NCBI GenBank assembly: GCA_049578545.1
Contig: JBAUMF010000053.1
Location: 1 to 64,000, forward strand
Length of the DNA: 64,000 nucleotides
Reading direction: 5' to 3'
Source of the DNA: DASQBT01 sp049578545
GTDB lineage: Bacteria; Pseudomonadota; Gammaproteobacteria; Burkholderiales; Thiobacillaceae
This document shows positions 54,715 to 61,352 of this stretch, one piece after another. Below the pieces are notes generated by a model. It saw nothing but the letters and a program-made list of their open reading frames with translations, was not told the origin of the DNA and made no database searches. The translations under genes were made by a program, and so were the position numbers. Position 1 is the stretch's first letter. Every line of letters starts with the position of its first letter.

Positions 54715-55377
54715 GTGACTGATGGATTCAACTTCGATCTGAAGGCAAAGCGCATTCGCCTGAGTGACGGCGATCTAATCGTTGCGTTGCAGGCCGCTGC
54801 TGAAGCTCTTGGCGAAGGCTACTTTACGTCTCCGCAATATGACGGCCTTGCTGGAAAGCGCCCTCATTCCGCAACAATCATCGACAGATTTGGTTCTTGG
54901 AAAAAAGCCCTCGCTCTAATTGGCATTACGGGTGGAAGAGAAAGAAGGCACTCACCCGAGCAACTGATTGCCAATCTTGAGTCAGCGTGGATGCAATTGG
55001 GATACCCGCCAGGCAAGAGGCAAATTGCAACGATGGGAGAGAAAATATCGGAATCGCCGTACAAGCGGCATTGGGGCAGCGTGCGTTCCGCTTGCGAAGC
55101 ACTTGCGGCCTTTCACGAAGGCAAGATGTCGAGAGAACAGCTCCTCGCGGGCAACCCAGACGAGCCAACCCGTACAACAATTCCCCTCAAAGACAGATGG
55201 GCAATATTGAAGCGCGACAATTACCGATGTGCCAAGTGCGGCGCAAGTCCGTCAAATGACCACACGGTGGAGCTTGAAGTTGATCATATACGCCCTGTTG
55301 CAAGAGACGGGGGAAATACACTTGATAATCTTCAGACGCTTTGTCGCCGTTGCAACCAAGGGAAGAAGGATCGGTGA
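54715..55377 (+). CDS. integron cassette protein, HNH endonuclease with homing-endonuclease-associated repeats
   Basis: This 220-residue protein (225 from ATG 54700) has two helical repeats of the HNHE type: LQAAAEALGEGYFTSPQYD...IIDRFGSWKKALALIG, and LESAWMQLGYPPGKRQIA...YKRHWGSVRSACEALAAF. A C-terminal HNH domain follows: YRCAKCGASPS, ELEVDHIRPVARDGGNTLDN and CRRCNQGKKDR. GTG 54715 has AGGAG 5 bp upstream and is favoured. It is the second cassette, ending 4 bp before an attC-like site. A role in DNA cutting is likely; the target is unknown. Confidence 0.75.
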   Translation: MTDGFNFDLKAKRIRLSDGDLIVALQAAAEALGEGYFTSPQYDGLAGKRPHSATIIDRFGSWKKALALIGITGGRERRHSPEQLIANLESAWMQLGYPPGKRQIATMGEKISESPYKRHWGSVRSACEALAAFHEGKMSREQLLAGNPDEPTRTTIPLKDRWAILKRDNYRCAKCGASPSNDHTVELEVDHIRPVARDGGNTLDNLQTLCRRCNQGKKDR

Positions 55378-55381
55378 CTCC

Positions 55382-55444
55382 GCCCAACCCGGCAGCCAAG
55401 AGGGACTGCGCAAAAGCGCGCGGCCCCTTACTTTTGCGTGTGCG
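55382..55444 (+). other. attC-like site of cassette 2
   Basis: It shares nearly all of the first 55 bases with the site at 54634, starting GCCCAACCCGGCAGCC. The final core is degraded (GTGTGCG rather than GTTRRRY), so this may be the decayed end of the array. The next 275 bp to the DUF4124 gene contain no further core-site match or gene. Confidence 0.6.
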
Positions 55445-55719
55445 CCGGGCATGGCGCGTTACTTCGTAGGTGTGAGTCCTATGGCCAAGTGTTCGCGGAG
55501 CCGTGAGGCTTCTCCCTATCCCGATTAAACGTCCGCTTTCCCAAAGCCTGACAGACTGCAACGGGTCGATATCTGCCCGCCAGGATTTAGCAGCGAAGCC
55601 AGGACGCCGAAGGCGTGCTGGCTGACTCTGTCTGAATCAGATAACTGTGATGCACTATTAACCGTAGGTGTGGCTTGTCTGTCGCCGCCTCGTTGGTCTG
55701 GCGGTGCCCAAGCAAGCAA

Positions 55720-56157
55720 TCAGTTGGAACCTACGACAACCCCATCCTCAATATAAATGTAGCTACTGTTACCCAATGGACCCTCGTAAACCCATTGCCA
55801 GAAGCTTCTGTTGCGAGTCTGAGTTAGGTTCCTTTTCGTAGGTTCACCCAATGAAGCTAAAGCCTGTTCTTCAGTCATGCCAGGTATGACGACGCCTGCC
55901 TCTATTGCACTCTGGTATACAGGCTTAATGTCTTTGTGTTTCAAAAGAAATAGGCGCCTTCGTTCATTGGCACTAGCCAATGTTCCGCCACTTGGAGATG
56001 ATGAAATATTCGTCTTTTTTGCAGTATTGCTACATGGTCTTTCTGAGTACGTCGTTTTACCATTTTCATCACAACGATATATTTGGGCTATTGCTGTCTG
56101 CGTTAGCAGAGCGGCTAGAGTTGATACGAACAACTTTTTGAAAGATCCAATGCTCAT
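55720..56157 (-). CDS. DUF4124 exported protein
   Basis: This 145-residue protein has a signal peptide (MSIGSFKKLFVSTLAALLTQTAIA). The DUF4124 start IYRCDENGKTTYSERPC is a short disulfide-linked domain. A C-terminal segment GMTEEQALASLGEPTKRN...FWQWVYEG is of the SmpA/OmlA type often linked to outer-membrane proteins. It is a periplasmic protein of unknown role and runs opposite to the cassettes. Confidence 0.75.
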   Translation of the reverse strand: MSIGSFKKLFVSTLAALLTQTAIAQIYRCDENGKTTYSERPCSNTAKKTNISSSPSGGTLASANERRRLFLLKHKDIKPVYQSAIEAGVVIPGMTEEQALASLGEPTKRNLTQTRNRSFWQWVYEGPLGNSSYIYIEDGVVVGSN

Positions 56158-56204
56158 AATCAGCCTTAACGTTTCAAACGGGCGAAGCTCACATTATCCC
56201 CCGT

Positions 56205-56441
56205 TCATTTCGTTTTTCCTGTCAGTAAATTGTCGAGATAGCGGTGCTGGTCTTCCACCGACACGCCATTGGCTGCGAGAGCAGTCAGGTGCTTCATCAG
56301 CCGGTCGCGCAGATCGGCCTCATGCTTCAGTCCGGCCTCGTGGCTTAGGTGATTCACGCGCTGGCGCAATGTCCGTGGCAGCGTCCTAGGCTCGCGCGCG
56401 GGCGCATCTGGCGCGTGCGTGAGTGGGTCGTTAAGATTCAT
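56205..56441 (-). CDS. island hypothetical protein
   Basis: This 78-residue hydrophilic helical protein starts MNLNDPLTHAPDAPAREPRT. I do not recognise a domain. It is the last gene of the reverse-strand island series and follows a region of three imperfect ~60-bp repeats. No signal peptide or membrane segment is seen. Confidence 0.5.
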   Translation of the reverse strand: MNLNDPLTHAPDAPAREPRTLPRTLRQRVNHLSHEAGLKHEADLRDRLMKHLTALAANGVSVEDQHRYLDNLLTGKTK

Positions 56442-56461
56442 GTGCGTCTTTCCGTAAGTTC

Positions 56462-56756
56462 GTTGATTCGGTTGCTCCGGCTGACGGTTGCCGGTCGGCC
56501 CTCCAAGGATGCGACGCCCCCCGCCTACCTTGCGTGCGCTGGATATGGTCAGGCCGTTTCATAGTTGCTTTTTTTTCGGTTAACGTTGACGTTGTTGCTT
56601 CTGCGCGCGGTTTCACGGCTCCGCGCCAGAGAGTCGATGCCCCATGGCGGGGGTGTGCTGAAAACGTGTCAAAAATTGAAATATTGATCTTGACGGTGCA
56701 GAAATTGTTGCTCCGGCACGCGGTTCCCGTGGCGGACATGGAGATGTGCCGTCCCC
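56462..56756 (-). repeat. three diverged ~60-bp repeats, possibly C4-type antisense RNA elements
   Basis: The units at 56462-56520, 56585-56643 and 56696-56756 align on the + strand as a G-T-rich start, TTGTTGCT or GGTTGCT, a CGCGGTT-type core, and an end in CCCC. On the reverse strand the third reads GGGGACGGCACATCTCC near its start. This recalls C4-like regulatory RNAs of P1/P4-type elements, but I cannot verify that. They overlap the 3' half of a small reading frame. Confidence 0.45.
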
Positions 56757-56969
56757 TTCCACTCCCAGGTCGCTCACTTCGTTTCCCACGCAGCTTGCCC
56801 AGCCACCCAGAATGGCCAACAGCAAGCGCAAACCAGATAGCCAGGGGTAGGGACAGCGCCAGCCTGCGGACCAGTGCGCCTTGAAGGCTGTGCCACACAT
56901 GCGGCAGGTTTGTTTCTTGTGGTGCAGCGTCCGGGGTTTGTATTTGCGGGGTAGCGGGTCGGTGTTCAT
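56613..56969 (-). CDS. small zinc-ribbon-like island protein
   Basis: This 118-residue frame starts MNTDPLPRKYKPRTLHHKKQ, followed by CRMCGTAFKAHWSAGWRC, a possible zinc-binding Cys set. Its ATG overlaps the preceding stop codon (ATGA), which supports translation. The second half runs over a diverged repeat and looks low-complexity, so the true C-terminus may not be selected. An overlapping longer frame (56431-57006) is less likely. Function unknown. Confidence 0.5.
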   Translation of the reverse strand: MNTDPLPRKYKPRTLHHKKQTCRMCGTAFKAHWSAGWRCPYPWLSGLRLLLAILGGWASCVGNEVSDLGVEGDGTSPCPPREPRAGATISAPSRSIFQFLTRFQHTPAMGHRLSGAEP

Positions 56970-57361
56970 GGTTGAGTCCCTCCCACAAAGTCGGGTGGTG
57001 CTTCATCCACCATCATGCGATAGGAGCGCAGCGCATCTTGTGGATGCGCCAGGGCCAGGGCCAAGACTTCGGCGTGCTCGTCCTGACTGAAGCCGTAACG
57101 GTCGCCGCACAATCTGACCAAGCGAGTCAACTCCGCTTGTTGCGTCGTTGTTGCATCGTTTTCAGTGCTTTGTTGCATCGTTGTTGCGTTGTGTGTTGCA
57201 TCAAGCCGCCCGTATTTATTGGGTTCAAGGCCGGTTGTTGCGTTGTGTGTTGCCGGGTGTTTTGCATGGCCGGGGTGATTTGTTGCATGTTGCATGCCCT
57301 TAGCGGACGCAACACGCAACACATTGCCAACGGATTGTTGCAGGGTCCCTCGGATACTCAT
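56966..57361 (-). CDS. Asn/Thr/Gln-rich island protein downstream of the RepA-like ATPase
   Basis: The protein has 131 residues. The central part repeats the motif ATHNATT and stretches of T and Q (MQQSTENDATTTQQ), reflecting a DNA tract dense in GTTGC. The C-terminal 45 residues (ELTRLVRLCGDRYGFSQDE, ALALAHPQDALRSYRMM) form a normal-looking helical domain. ATG 57361 overlaps the ATPase stop (ATGA). No family recognised. Confidence 0.5.
   Translation of the reverse strand: MSIRGTLQQSVGNVLRVASAKGMQHATNHPGHAKHPATHNATTGLEPNKYGRLDATHNATTMQQSTENDATTTQQAELTRLVRLCGDRYGFSQDEHAEVLALALAHPQDALRSYRMMVDEAPPDFVGGTQP
57137..57345. repeat. GTTGC-rich repeat tract with two exact 20-bp copies
   Basis: GTTGTTGCGTTGTGTGTTGC occurs exactly at 57180-57199 and 57234-57253. 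Many further TTGTTGC or GTTGC units occur on both sides, and inverted copies (GCAAC) near 57310. The tract lies just after the RepA-like gene within a coding frame. It could be iteron-like, or simply a repeat-expanded coding region. Confidence 0.5.
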
Positions 57362-58500
57362 TTGACAAGTCCCTCGCTCTTGGCGCGGTTGTAATGCCGG
57401 CACGCTTGGGATCGACTTATCTCAAGCTCGCGGGCGATTTCCGCCTGCTTTAGTCCTTCCCTGGCAAGCTCAACCACTTGCTGATAGGTGTTGCCCTCAC
57501 GTGTTTCCCAGCTCCATTTAGCCCGGCCTTCTGGCGTTGTATCAAGCTGAATTTGCAGGCTCTCAGCAGCATCGCCATGCAGGTGCCTGGCTTTGCTGAA
57601 GGTCATATCAAAACGTGCACCTTGCCGGGGGTCGTAATCCTTTGGCCGTGACAGTTTGATTACCGCGTCTAGCAAATCTTCACGCTTAGACGTTCCGCGC
57701 TGCTCGCCATTCTTGCCGCCGTGATGTACCAGGAAGACGGCTATGCCACGCCTGCGCAGTGATAGAACCCAATCAGCAATCGGTAGCCAGCTCTCGGCAT
57801 CATTCTCCGCACGCGAACCCCGCGCCCAGGCGGATAGATTGTCCAGAATGACTAATGAGGTGTCGGATTCGATCATGCTGTTAATGAGTTCCTGCCCTCG
57901 AATGGTCGCCAGATCAGGCAGCGAGTCATCGAGCGCCAGCAGATCGGGCGTGAAGATGCGAAGATAACCGGGCGCGGGTTCCTGATCGGGCAGGTGCATC
58001 AAAAGCCGTTCTTGCAGTACCGCGCCGGGCAATTCGCCGTCAAGATAAACTGTCTTGGCCGGACGTTCGCATTTCCAGTTAAGAAACGTTCCGCCCGTTG
58101 AAACCGCATAGGCTACTGCCAGAGAAAAATGGGTTTTGCCTACACCTCGCCCAGCGAAAACCATAGCCAGGTCTTGAGAGCGGAGCCAAGGTGAAAGCAA
58201 TGGCTCGCGCGGCCTGAATTTCATCCGTGCGAGTGTGGCCAGATCAACGGCCTTAATTGGCGCCCTCGTTTCGTCATCGAGCTTGCCGGCGTCCGCGCTG
58301 GCGAGTGCCTTCAGAAAATCCGGGGCGTTGACGGGGAGGCCAGGGGCAACAAAAAGTGCTTGCTCGATGCGTTTCATGTTTGCCAGCTCAGATAGAGAGA
58401 ATTTGCACTGGCTCATCTGGTCGGCGAAAAGGCCAACGGCGCGCTTTCTTGCGGCTGGCATAGCGTCAGCCCAGAGCATTTCAGCGTCCAAGGCACTCAT
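57358..58500 (-). CDS. RepA-like RecA-fold ATPase
   Basis: This 380-residue protein has Walker A FAGRGVGKTHFSLAVA near residue 117 and Walker B TSLVILDNLSAWARG. GIAVFLVHHGGKNGEQRGTS is the sensor/hexamer loop of RepA/AAA_25 helicases. A C-terminal helix-turn-helix is LKQAEIARELEISRSQACRHY. Proteins of this type serve in replication of plasmids and P4-like elements. It is coupled by 4-bp overlaps to its neighbours on both sides. Confidence 0.82.
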   Translation of the reverse strand: MSALDAEMLWADAMPAARKRAVGLFADQMSQCKFSLSELANMKRIEQALFVAPGLPVNAPDFLKALASADAGKLDDETRAPIKAVDLATLARMKFRPREPLLSPWLRSQDLAMVFAGRGVGKTHFSLAVAYAVSTGGTFLNWKCERPAKTVYLDGELPGAVLQERLLMHLPDQEPAPGYLRIFTPDLLALDDSLPDLATIRGQELINSMIESDTSLVILDNLSAWARGSRAENDAESWLPIADWVLSLRRRGIAVFLVHHGGKNGEQRGTSKREDLLDAVIKLSRPKDYDPRQGARFDMTFSKARHLHGDAAESLQIQLDTTPEGRAKWSWETREGNTYQQVVELAREGLKQAEIARELEISRSQACRHYNRAKSEGLVK

Positions 58501-58688
58501 GCTGCGCGCCTTTGCCGTGCCAGTTCGGCTAACACCCAGCGACGGTTACGCTTCCAGAAGGCGCAGGTGACGCAGCGCCCTGTTGATTTGCAGCGGCATG
58601 GCGCGGTAAAATATAATTTAGTTGTCGTATTTGAAACCACCCCATCGCCGCCAAGCATTCGGGTGGTTTTTTGTTGGCCGTACCTCAT
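58497..58688 (-). CDS. small Cys-rich island protein
   Basis: This 63-residue frame has a Cys cluster CRCKSTGRCVTCAFW that could bind zinc and a basic C-terminus. Both ends overlap neighbouring genes by 4 bp, in the style of a coupled operon. The N-terminal 20 residues look weak, so the true start may be downstream. Function unknown. Confidence 0.45.
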   Translation of the reverse strand: MRYGQQKTTRMLGGDGVVSNTTTKLYFTAPCRCKSTGRCVTCAFWKRNRRWVLAELARQRRAA

Positions 58689-58930
58689 GCTGCGCGAACC
58701 CGGCCTGGACGGCCAGGATTCTTAACTGGCAACGGCCTGAAGCCTTCGGCTGCGCCCTGGATCATGCGTTGTTGCCATTCCAGGGCAGCCTTTTGACTAA
58801 TATATTCCTTGGTGGCAATTCGATAAGTTGCTGGCCCAAGCCCGGCCTGAGCCAATTCGTGATATCTGCCCCTGCTGAGTCTGAAAGCTTTGCAAAATTC
58901 GACGATGGTAAAAACGAGGGGGTTTTCCAT
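58685..58930 (-). CDS. AlpA-like DNA-binding protein
   Basis: This 81-residue protein begins MENPLVFTIVEFCKAFRLSR. The remaining core, YHELAQAGLGPATYRIATKEYISQKAALEW, is the winged-helix layout of AlpA/excisionase proteins. In P4-like elements AlpA controls excision. The start at 58930 is preferred because the fold begins there; an in-frame ATG at 58960 is also possible. Confidence 0.7.
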   Translation of the reverse strand: MENPLVFTIVEFCKAFRLSRGRYHELAQAGLGPATYRIATKEYISQKAALEWQQRMIQGAAEGFRPLPVKNPGRPGRVRAA

Positions 58931-59005
58931 AAGGGCTCCATGAAAAGATCTAGCCCTCATTACTTCATGCAGAGTTTTTAGGAACCAGCCTTTAACTAAT
59001 TTCTG

Positions 59006-59497
59006 TCAATCCTTCTTAGGGCGTCCGCCTTTTGGACCGTGGGTCTTTCCGTTCTCGACTTTTTTTTGGTGGCGTTCTATGACTGGTTTATTTTCGCGTT
59101 CCCGAGCCCAGGCCTCTATCAATGCTTGGCGCGTTTCTTCTAGGTCCGCAGGGACGACATTCGCGACGATGTGTAACGTTGCCCGGCCCACCTCGCCTTT
59201 TCTATTCTTGGGTGGCACGGGTTTCGGCAGGCCAGTGGCGCCTCTCAGTCTCGCCCAGGGCACGCGATTCTTGCGCTCATGGCTCGTTTCCGCCATCCAT
59301 GCGACCCAGCCAAAAATTACCGCGCCATCCCATATATCTTTTGTGGGCGCTTGCAGATTTCCGCGCTTGATATGGTCGGTAGTAGTGGACTGAATCCTTT
59401 TCTTGGCCATTTTGAGATCAAGTTCGGGATGTACCAAGGGTGCAATGAGATCAACTGCCTCGCGTCGGCTTGCAGTCTTGGGAAACTTAACCGTCAT
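59006..59497 (-). CDS. island hypothetical protein coupled to the integrase
   Basis: This 163-residue basic protein starts MTVKFPKTASRREAVDLIAP and ends with a Lys-rich tail (HGPKGGRPKKD). WDGAVIFGWVAWMAE is a short central hydrophobic stretch. I do not recognise the family. Its ATG overlaps the integrase stop codon, so it is translated with it. Confidence 0.55.
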   Translation of the reverse strand: MTVKFPKTASRREAVDLIAPLVHPELDLKMAKKRIQSTTTDHIKRGNLQAPTKDIWDGAVIFGWVAWMAETSHERKNRVPWARLRGATGLPKPVPPKNRKGEVGRATLHIVANVVPADLEETRQALIEAWARERENKPVIERHQKKVENGKTHGPKGGRPKKD

Positions 59498-60726
59498 GAC
59501 TTCTTCGCGCGCTTGATCGGTACCACATCAGCCTTGACAGGCTTGCTCCTGCAATGTTTCTCCCAGTCGGTCATCATCCTTAAACGTTTCTGGAATAGGT
59601 CGCCGCGCCGGTAAGCGGCCTCTGCCTTGTTGCCGATGGCGTGGGCCAGGGCCATTTCCGCCGTTTCGTGGGGATAAAAGGTCTGCTCGGCTACCCAGTC
59701 CCTGAGGGTTGAGCGGAAACCGTGTACCGTTAGATCCTTGCGTCCCATCCTGCGCAGGACGGCCAGCATGGCCATATTGGAAAGGGGCTTACCCCTGAGT
59801 CCAGGGAACACAAACTCGCCCCCCAGGCGCTGCAATTCCTTGAGGATTTCAAGGGCACGCTCGCACAAAGGGACCCGGTGCTCTCGCTCGGCCTTCATTC
59901 TGGTCGCCGGGACGGTCCAGACCTTGTTGTCCAGATCCACTTCCTCCCATCGTGCCCCGATAACCTCGCCGGTCCTGGCTGCGGTTAGTATGGTGAACTC
60001 CAGCGCGAGCGCCCCCATGCCGCCCTGAGTGCGCAACTGAGCCATGAACTCGGCCATCTGCGAATAGGGTAAGGCCGGGTGGTGCTCGATCTTCTGCACC
60101 TTGGATGCCTTGGGCAGCAGGTTTTGCAAATGGCCTTTCCAGCGCGCGGGATTGTCGCCCTGGCGATAGCCCGAGACGGTCGCCCATCCCAGGATTGACT
60201 CGATGCGGCCACGCACCCGAGTCGCGGTTTCTGTTTTCTCGGTCCAGATCGGCCCGAGTGCCTTCATCACCAATGCGGTGTCCACGTCCTGCACGGGCAG
60301 CTTGCCGAAAATAGGGCTGGCATAAGTAGCAAGGGTGTTGACCCATTGCTCAGCGTGCTTGGGGTTCTTCCAGCCGTGCCGGTGGCTTCGGATATAAGCA
60401 GCGGCGCAATCGTCAAAGCTCATGGCGCGGGCATGCTCCAAGGCCGCTTTCTGCCGTTGCTCGTGCTTGACGGCGATAGGGTCCACGCCATCCAGCAGCA
60501 GCTGCCGGGCCTTCCTGGCCCGTTTCCTGGCCTCCAACAAGCTGATGGTGTGACACGGCCCCAGGCCGAGGGAACGCAGCCGGTTATGGCGCTGGTACCT
60601 GAATAGCCAGCTTTTCGTGTGCCATACACTGACTTGCAGGTAAAGGCCCAGGCCGTCATGGTACATTCCCGGCTCGGTGATGCCTTGCACGAGCTCGGGG
60701 GTAAGTCTGTTGATTGCTTTCGCCAT
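59494..60726 (-). CDS. P4-type tyrosine integrase
   Basis: This 410-residue integrase has an N-terminal DUF4102 arm-binding domain (GMYHDGLGLYLQVS, RYQRHNRLRSLGLGP). A SAM-like core-binding domain follows (about 100-200). The catalytic domain carries Arg in LTAARTGEVIGARW, HGFRSTLRDW (H-x-x-R), and the final LAHAIGNKAEAAYRRGDLF with the nucleophile Tyr. It reads inward from attR, as expected for a tRNA-targeting island. The protein looks intact. Confidence 0.93.
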   Translation of the reverse strand: MAKAINRLTPELVQGITEPGMYHDGLGLYLQVSVWHTKSWLFRYQRHNRLRSLGLGPCHTISLLEARKRARKARQLLLDGVDPIAVKHEQRQKAALEHARAMSFDDCAAAYIRSHRHGWKNPKHAEQWVNTLATYASPIFGKLPVQDVDTALVMKALGPIWTEKTETATRVRGRIESILGWATVSGYRQGDNPARWKGHLQNLLPKASKVQKIEHHPALPYSQMAEFMAQLRTQGGMGALALEFTILTAARTGEVIGARWEEVDLDNKVWTVPATRMKAEREHRVPLCERALEILKELQRLGGEFVFPGLRGKPLSNMAMLAVLRRMGRKDLTVHGFRSTLRDWVAEQTFYPHETAEMALAHAIGNKAEAAYRRGDLFQKRLRMMTDWEKHCRSKPVKADVVPIKRAKKS

Positions 60727-61036
60727 AGTCTCCGCCTTCTACTAAGCATTGCACTAAGTATAGTGGCCAATGAACAACTATGGAATGCTATGAAGGGATG
60801 TGTAAATTAAGGGATTGAAGATAAACGGAAAATAGGCGTTATGAAAAGCTGTGAAAGGGTGGTGTAGGGACTCTCTCTCCGCCAGAATCTGATCGATCCC
60901 TTTACTTAATTAAAGGGCAATCTCCAGGACCACCTTTTCACGTGCCATGATTTCCGATCCCCCCACGCCTGGGGGGTTGAAAATTCCTGTGTGGCCATCA
61001 AAATAGTCTCTATATTCAAATTATAAAACGAATTGC
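60727..61036. other. island right end and clpS leader
   Basis: This holds the integrase promoter region, the attR core (60871-60884) and the chromosomal leader of clpS. A CCCTTT/AAAGGG hairpin lies near 60898-60917, probably the tRNA terminator displaced by the island. A GC hairpin CCCCCC/GGGGGG lies at 60959-60976, followed by a short AT-rich stretch before clpS. Confidence 0.5.
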
Positions 61037-61345
61037 ATGGCTGTTAAACGTGATGAGGGTGCGTTGCTTGCCCCGGAGAAAGCCCGGGTCAAGCCGCCTC
61101 CGCTGTTTAAAGTGATTCTGCTGAACGATGACTACACTCCCATGGAGTTTGTGGTCCTGATCTTGCAGAAGTTTTTTGCCATGGACACTGAACAAGCTAC
61201 CCGTATTATGCTCAAAGTACATACGGAGGGTATGGGGATATGCGGGGTTTTTCCCCGTGATATCGCCCATACAAAAGTGGAGCAGGTGATCCATTATTCA
61301 CGTAGTCACCAGCACCCTTTGCAATGTACGATGGAAGAAAGTTGA
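61037..61345 (+). CDS. clpS: ATP-dependent Clp protease adaptor ClpS
   Basis: This 102-residue adaptor delivers N-degron substrates to ClpAP. PPLFKVILLNDDYTPMEFVV is the diagnostic N-terminal strand with the substrate-binding Asn/Asp. The conserved HTEGMGICGVFPRDIAHTKVEQV is also seen. It sits 7 bp before clpA. Confidence 0.96.
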   Translation: MAVKRDEGALLAPEKARVKPPPLFKVILLNDDYTPMEFVVLILQKFFAMDTEQATRIMLKVHTEGMGICGVFPRDIAHTKVEQVIHYSRSHQHPLQCTMEES

Positions 61346-61352
61346 GGAATTC

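Larger units (their letters stand above)
53331..60884. mobile_element. 7.5-kb genomic island integrated in tRNA-Ser
   Basis: The 14-bp CTCTCTCTCCGCCA that ends tRNA-Ser (53331-53344) is repeated exactly at 60871-60884. The right copy lies 145 bp beyond the start of a P4-type integrase gene that reads inward. The content is accessory: a secreted HNH protein, integron attI/attC sites with two cassettes, a DUF4124 protein, a RepA-like ATPase and an AlpA-like regulator. The tRNA is left intact. Core genes resume with clpS outside the right repeat. Confidence 0.85.

Noticed and set aside
56431..57006. 191-codon reverse frame in the island
   Set aside because: It spans the three repeats and competes with the frame at 56613-56969, whose start overlaps the upstream stop codon as in the rest of the operon.
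57137..57345. GTTGC repeats as a CRISPR array
   Set aside because: Repeat units are short and overlap without spacers of regular length, and no cas genes are present.
60959..60976. CCCCCC/GGGGGG hairpin as a strong terminator
   Set aside because: The stem is only 6 bp with no T run after it, so I note it only within the region description.
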